Notes under the pieces: generated by a model
The model's input: the letters and a program-made list of their open reading frames with translations, nothing else
Database searches by the model: none
What the model was told of the DNA's origin: nothing
Program-made: the position numbers and the translations under genes
Source of the DNA: Limiplasma sp964416065
GTDB lineage: Bacteria; Bacillota; Clostridia; Christensenellales; Aristaeellaceae
NCBI GenBank assembly: GCA_964416065.1
Contig: CAYQCL010000069.1
Coordinates: forward strand, 1 to 6,869
Length of the DNA stretch: 6,869 nt
Reading direction: 5' to 3'
Part shown: piece after piece, positions 5,095 through 6,869 of the stretch
How positions within the stretch are numbered: the first letter of the stretch is position 1
Layout of the letters: each line of letters begins with the position of its first letter

Positions 5095-5843
5095 TGGCGG
5101 TCAGGATTCATTTGAAACAATTCGACGGTCCGCTCGATCTGCTTTTGCACCTCGTGGGCAAGGCGAAGATCGACCTCAAGGACATCTTCGTCAGCGAGAT
5201 TACCGATCAATATATTGAGACGGTACGTACGGCGGCGGACTTTGACATGGACGAGGCGAGCGAGTTTATCGCCATGGCGGCGCTGCTGGTGGAAATCAAA
5301 AGCCGTCACCTTCTGCCCAAGCCGCCCAAGGAGGAAGAAGAGGATCCCGAGCAGGCACTGATTGCCCGCCTGATCGCCTATAAGCAATTCAAGGAAAGCG
5401 CTCAAAGCATGGCGGAGTTTGAAAAGAGCGCACGTCAGGTCTTTGGGAAGCTGCCGGAGGAATATCCGCTTCCGCCGCCCACGCTCGAGCTGGACGGTCT
5501 TACGCTGGAGGCGCTCTGGGAGGCGCTTTTGCGCGTTCAAAGCCGAAAGCCGGCCGAGCCGCGTGAGGTGGAACTGCGCCTTCGTGATATCCGGCGCGAT
5601 TCCTATACGGTCGAAGGCTGTATAGAGACCATCGAAAGCCGACTGGTGATGGGCCGCACGCGGTTCAGCGACCTGTTCAGCGACGCGCCGGATAAAGAGG
5701 AGGTCGTGACGCTGTTCATCGCCCTGCTGGAAATCCTCAAGCTGGGAAAGGCCCATGTGGTGCAGAACGCCACGTTCGACGAGATCATGCTGGTGCCCGG
5801 TCGGGCAGAGACGGATGGAGGAAATGCGGATGGAGATGAATGA
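5094..5843 (+). CDS. scpA: segregation and condensation protein A (kleisin)
   Basis: A 249-residue kleisin that bridges the heads of an SMC dimer and binds ScpB, forming the bacterial condensin that compacts and resolves newly replicated origins. The N-terminal SMC-neck-binding helix region shows the hallmark FDGPLDLLLHLV (10-21), followed by DIFVSEITDQY (30-40) and AALLVEIKSRHLLP (62-75). An acidic linker EEEED (80-84) precedes the ScpB-binding middle part. The C-terminal winged-helix (about 203-233) reads VVTLFIALLEILKLGKAHVVQNATFDEI. The length is normal for the family. The ATG at 5094 was chosen because the conserved N-terminus starts there and it overlaps the protease stop; an upstream open frame to 4995 lies within the protease gene. 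Only a weak GGGGG precedes it, so translation probably depends on coupling. It overlaps scpB by 14 nt. The smc gene is not in this window. Confidence 0.96.
   Translation: MAVRIHLKQFDGPLDLLLHLVGKAKIDLKDIFVSEITDQYIETVRTAADFDMDEASEFIAMAALLVEIKSRHLLPKPPKEEEEDPEQALIARLIAYKQFKESAQSMAEFEKSARQVFGKLPEEYPLPPPTLELDGLTLEALWEALLRVQSRKPAEPREVELRLRDIRRDSYTVEGCIETIESRLVMGRTRFSDLFSDAPDKEEVVTLFIALLEILKLGKAHVVQNATFDEIMLVPGRAETDGGNADGDE
5817..5821 (+). promoter_or_regulatory. ribosome binding site deciding the scpB start
   Basis: GGAGG lies inside the end of scpA, 8 nt before the ATG at 5830. In-frame ATGs at 5815 and 5824 overlap it or lie too close, and that at 5836 is too far. Confidence 0.65.
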
Positions 5844-6372
5844 AATCCCCCAGATCATCGAGGCCATTCTGTTCGTGGCCGGAGAGCCGGTCGCGGTCGG
5901 GGATTTGGCCGCCGCGCTGGGGGTGGGCGAGATGGAGATCATCCACGCCGTGGAGGAGCTGGAGCGCACACTGGACCGGGACGCGCGCGGCATCGCGCTT
6001 AAGCGCTACGGCGACCATCTCCGTCTTGAGACGCGGCCCGAATACGCGCCCTATGTGGAGCGACTGCTTCAGCCCGTGCAGCGTCAGACGCTTTCCCAGA
6101 CGGCTATGGAGACCCTGGCTGTCATCGCATACCGCCAGCCTACCACCAAGGGAGAGGTGGAGCAGGTGCGCGGGGTCAAATGCGATTATTCCATTCAATC
6201 CCTTATGCAAAAGGGCCTGATACAGGAGGTCGGTCGCAAGGAGGCGCTGGGACGGCCCATCCTTTACGCGACGACGGATCGTTTCCTGGAGCACTTTGGC
6301 ATCTCGGACATCCGCGAGCTACCGCCTCTGCCCGATCCCGTGGAGAAGGTGGACGAGCCACTGACACCGTAA
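5830..6372 (+). CDS. scpB: segregation and condensation protein B
   Basis: A 180-residue winged-helix protein that dimerises and wraps the middle part of ScpA in the SMC–ScpAB complex. It starts with the family phrase IPQIIEAILFVAGEPV (6-21), the first winged helix. The second domain carries the strongly conserved LSQTAMETLAVIAYRQPTTKGEVEQVRGV (88-116), then LMQKGLIQEVGRKEALGRPILYATTDRFLEHFGI (125-158). The short C-terminal tail after LPPLPDP is charged and probably disordered. The length is normal for the family. The start at 5830 is set by the Shine-Dalgarno spacing; 5836 is the main alternative and would remove only two residues. The gene overlaps scpA by 14 nt and ends 24 nt before a terminator-like hairpin. 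Confidence 0.95.
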   Translation: MEMNEIPQIIEAILFVAGEPVAVGDLAAALGVGEMEIIHAVEELERTLDRDARGIALKRYGDHLRLETRPEYAPYVERLLQPVQRQTLSQTAMETLAVIAYRQPTTKGEVEQVRGVKCDYSIQSLMQKGLIQEVGRKEALGRPILYATTDRFLEHFGISDIRELPPLPDPVEKVDEPLTP

Positions 6373-6388
6373 AAATGACACGTATTCT
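6361..6388 (+). promoter_or_regulatory. possible weak promoter at the end of scpB
   Basis: CTGACA (6361-6366, one mismatch to the -35 consensus) and TATTCT (6383-6388, two mismatches to the -10 consensus) are spaced by 16 bp. Transcription would start near 6395, right at the hairpin that precedes the last gene. The match is modest and may be chance. Confidence 0.3.
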
Positions 6389-6395
6389 TTCCCGA

Positions 6396-6427
6396 CGTTC
6401 GGCGCATACTGTTGCCGAACGCTTTTT
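6396..6427 (+). terminator. intrinsic terminator after scpB, directly before the next gene
   Basis: CGTTCGGC (6396-6403) pairs perfectly with GCCGAACG (6414-6421) across a 10-nt loop. It is followed by CTTTTT (6422-6427). The 8-bp GC-rich stem and T-run fit rho-independent termination. It ends only 3 nt before the GGAGG of the following gene, so that gene would have to be transcribed by read-through or from a promoter just upstream of the hairpin. Confidence 0.75.
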
Positions 6428-6430
6428 AAT

Positions 6431-6435
6431 GGAGG
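6431..6435 (+). promoter_or_regulatory. ribosome binding site deciding the last gene's start
   Basis: GGAGG is spaced 8 nt from the ATG at 6444. Earlier in-frame ATGs at 6375 and 6429 are disfavoured: the first lies upstream of the terminator and the second overlaps this site. Confidence 0.7.
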
Positions 6436-6443
6436 CGGAAGGA

Positions 6444-6863
6444 ATGCGGCAGACGGTAACGATTCTATGCGCGCTGATAGCGGCGCTTCTGGTGGCCTCG
6501 GGGTTGATTGTGGCCGGCGGCGTGGAGCGGATGGCACAGCTCGAGGAGCAGAGCGGCCTCATCGCGCAGCTTCAGCGGCAGCTGGATGCCAGCGGGGCGG
6601 GAAACGAGACGCTGACCCTTCGGCTTGACGCCGTAACCAAAGAACGCGACGAGGCGATGGCAAACGCCGAGTCGCTTGAGAGGAGACTTGCGGAGGCGCA
6701 GAGGGCCGCGCAGGAAGGTATGGCGGACGCCGACGCGGTCAACGCCGTGGATGCCGGTGCCCTTGAGGACGCGGATGGGAACGCGCGGCCGGATAGAGAA
6801 AATTCGCCCCCTGCCTTGCCGGCCTATCCCCTGAGAAACGGGCCGTCTCTTTTGTTAAAATGA
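6444..6863 (+). CDS. hypothetical membrane-anchored coiled-coil protein
   Basis: I do not recognise this 139-residue protein. It opens with a short MRQT and one hydrophobic helix (about 5-27, TILCALIAALLVASGLIVAGG), acting as a signal anchor or uncleaved signal peptide. A helical segment rich in Glu, Gln, Arg, Leu and Ala (about 28-95) with heptad-like leucines follows (LEEQSGLIAQLQRQL, LTLRLDAVTKERDE, LERRLAEAQRA), suggesting a coiled coil outside the membrane. The tail is acidic and Ala/Asp-rich (93-117), then Pro-rich (PPALPAYPL), probably disordered. No catalytic motif is seen. It follows scpB by 71 nt with a terminator between them. Its architecture resembles small divisome-type or spacer membrane proteins only in outline, so no function is assigned. 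The gene ends 6 nt before the window edge. Confidence 0.72.
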   Translation: MRQTVTILCALIAALLVASGLIVAGGVERMAQLEEQSGLIAQLQRQLDASGAGNETLTLRLDAVTKERDEAMANAESLERRLAEAQRAAQEGMADADAVNAVDAGALEDADGNARPDRENSPPALPAYPLRNGPSLLLK

Positions 6864-6869
6864 AGGCTC

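Noticed and set aside
4965..5993. 342-codon minus-strand open frame
   Set aside because: It is antisense to the M50 gene end, scpA and the scpB start, all of which show strong family conservation. Its composition is Arg/His/Gln/Ser-rich without motifs.
6180..6443. N-terminal extension of the last gene into scpB
   Set aside because: It would read a shifted frame of the conserved end of scpB and cross a terminator. The GGAGG with 8-nt spacing supports the start at 6444.
1..6869. CRISPR array, insertion sequence, tRNA or rRNA gene
   Set aside because: I found no regularly spaced repeats, transposase motifs, terminal inverted repeats with target duplications, or cloverleaf/rRNA sequence.

Overview
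This 6.9 kb window looks like chromosomal DNA of a moderately GC-rich low-pathway Firmicute, most likely an uncultured Clostridia lineage. The reasons are strong GGAGG-type ribosome binding sites, sigma-A-type promoters, a T-box leader, and the M50 protease–scpA–scpB gene order. The species cannot be named from the sequence alone.

Layout. Bases 1-261 hold no gene I can defend, only a perfect inverted repeat and a short ORF open at the left edge. Bases 262-3772 carry four genes on the minus strand. Read in the direction of transcription they are a secreted substrate-binding protein (trpX-like), a multispanning permease (trpY-like), an ATPase (trpZ-like) and an SGNH/GDSL esterase. Bases 3773-4140 are their control region: a sigma-A promoter with an A-tract upstream element and a roughly 330-nt leader. 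The leader folds as a complete T-box riboswitch with stem I, specifier loop, stem III, antiterminator and terminator. Its specifier codon reads UGG (tryptophan), and its antiterminator bulge carries the C that would pair with the G73 discriminator base of tRNA-Trp. This points to tryptophan as the transported substrate: uncharged tRNA-Trp should switch the importer on.

A second promoter fires divergently, rightward, at about 4265. It drives a tightly packed operon of an M50 site-2-protease-like membrane protein, scpA and scpB (4297-6372). The genes overlap by 1 and 14 nt. ScpA and ScpB are the kleisin and winged-helix partners of SMC in chromosome segregation. A terminator-like hairpin follows scpB, and immediately after it begins a small unrecognised gene for a membrane-anchored coiled-coil protein (6444-6863).

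No mobile element, CRISPR array, tRNA or rRNA is visible. The most interesting material is regulatory: the tRNA-Trp T-box with a divergent but internally compensated core, an 82-nt nested hairpin between trpX and trpY, an identical 16-nt RBS block in front of two genes of the leftward cluster, and the terminator placed directly in front of the last gene. I see no convincing previously undescribed system. The T-box/transporter pairing is a known type of arrangement, seen here with some unusual details.
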